64,000 nucleotides of DNA from Sorex araneus. Lineage: Eukaryota; Chordata; Mammalia; Eulipotyphla; Soricidae. Below the pieces are notes generated by a model that ran no database searches, had not been told where the DNA came from, and was given only the letters and a program-made list of their open reading frames with translations. A program made the position numbers and the translations under genes. How positions within the stretch are numbered: position 1 is the first letter of the stretch; every line of letters begins with the position of its first letter. The stretch is from NCBI RefSeq assembly GCF_027595985.1, contig NC_073303.1, positions 370,152,386 to 370,216,385 of the forward strand, written 5' to 3'. Shown piece by piece: positions 63,284-64,000 of the stretch.

Positions 63284-64000
63284 CTTATAGTGCATGACCC
63301 AGGGGAGAGGAAGGAGAAGGACTATTGGTAGTTGAGGGACCTCAACTCCTGCAGTGGTCAGGATAGAAATGGTAGCAATTAGAATCCTTGCATGTAATCA
63401 TAGTAGTATCCAGAAGATATTTTTGCTAAAGTCTGGGGTAGGGTGTTCAGTGCTCACATAAGGGTAAGAAATGTTGCTATTTATATTTATACACATAGTT
63501 GCATGGCAGAGATTAAGCATAGTTATACTGGAAGTCTTTAGAAGGACGCATATAGTCTATTTGTTTTGGAAATCTATGTAGGATGGAATGAGAATAAAAT
63601 GAGTTTCATACCAGAGAAAGGTGAAGCTTCACCCATCTTTACTATACATGAGTTTGCTACAAAGAAAACATTTTTTTCCTCCTTTATACTTTGTGAACTA
63701 CTTGGGTTAGGTTTTCCTGTTTGTAACTGGTCATCAGGCCAGGACTGCTGTTGGTTAGAATTGAGCTCAAAGCTCAAGAGTGAGATTCACACACATAAGT
63801 CAGAAGTCTTAGAGTTAACCCCAGAGGAGCAAAGACAGTTTGGAGTGATGGTGGTCATCAGGGTAGTTTAATGAGAGGGTGAAACAAGGAGGACGGTGTG
63901 TTAAATTCTCTGCCCCTGCCCTCTTTCCAGACCATGGGCCTTGCACAACTCTTCCTTCTACCACACACACATGGGTAGTCATTTCCATTCAAAGACCCTT
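63284..64000. other. No gene recognised
   Basis: Non-repetitive sequence to the window end; a 101-codon frame at 63566 has no recognised homology. Confidence 0.45.

Overview
This is mammalian nuclear DNA, most likely from a shrew (Sorex or a close relative, Eulipotyphla). The species call rests on two abundant SINE families and is from memory, unchecked. Both families share one tRNA-related head (A-box-like TAGCACAGCGGGTAGGGCG, B-box-like GGGTTCGATTCC). 'Type A' (about 165 bp) has a tail whose complement reads GGTCACACC...GGGGACCATATGG. 'Type B' (about 250 bp) has a tail with CAGAGCCTGGCAAGCTACC, GATATGCCAAAAACAGTAAC and GGGATGACAGTGATACAG. Codon structure, GT-AG introns, L1 LINEs, nested retroposons and long microsatellites all fit a mammal; nothing looks bacterial or viral-genomic.

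Only one protein-coding gene is well supported: SERPINB11, a clade B (ov-serpin) serine-protease-inhibitor family gene on the + strand. Its seven coding exons run from 20919 to 38514. All introns are GT-AG and all junction phases agree. The exons join into an uninterrupted 392-codon frame, the length I recall for human SERPINB11. An AATAAA lies about 440 bp after the stop. A TATA-like box followed by a consensus splice donor near 15.1 kb is a candidate (unproven) non-coding first exon. In other mammals SERPINB11 lies between SERPINB3/4 and SERPINB7. No coding exon of those neighbours is visible here, but a promoter-like segment with a perfect splice donor at about 62.18 kb could be a non-coding first exon of the next gene.

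Layout: 1-15 kb is intergenic (SINEs, a TTTC tract, a GA tract, a possible LTR/ERV relic, L1 3' ends). 15-39 kb is the SERPINB11 locus, its introns full of SINEs, L1 fragments and a 530-bp TTTC tract. 39-53 kb is intergenic, with a nested L1 pair, a composite SINE-like element, a cluster of CRE-like octamers, two L1 fragments (one with an inverted 5' end) and a tRNA-Val-like pseudogene. 53.1 to about 60.1 kb is a near full-length but dead L1 on the - strand, interrupted by two later insertions that each have clear target-site duplications. 60.13-60.72 kb is a roughly 600-bp pure pyrimidine triplet tract. 61-64 kb is mostly single-copy-looking DNA plus one SINE.

The window does not show a new multi-gene system. 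The most informative points are: an intact SERPINB11 with a dibasic Lys-Arg at the predicted scissile bond; a Leu codon at the site of the human stop polymorphism; two well-resolved nested insertions in the L1; two L1 twin-priming inversions; and a composite retroposon sharing the type B SINE tail without its tRNA head.
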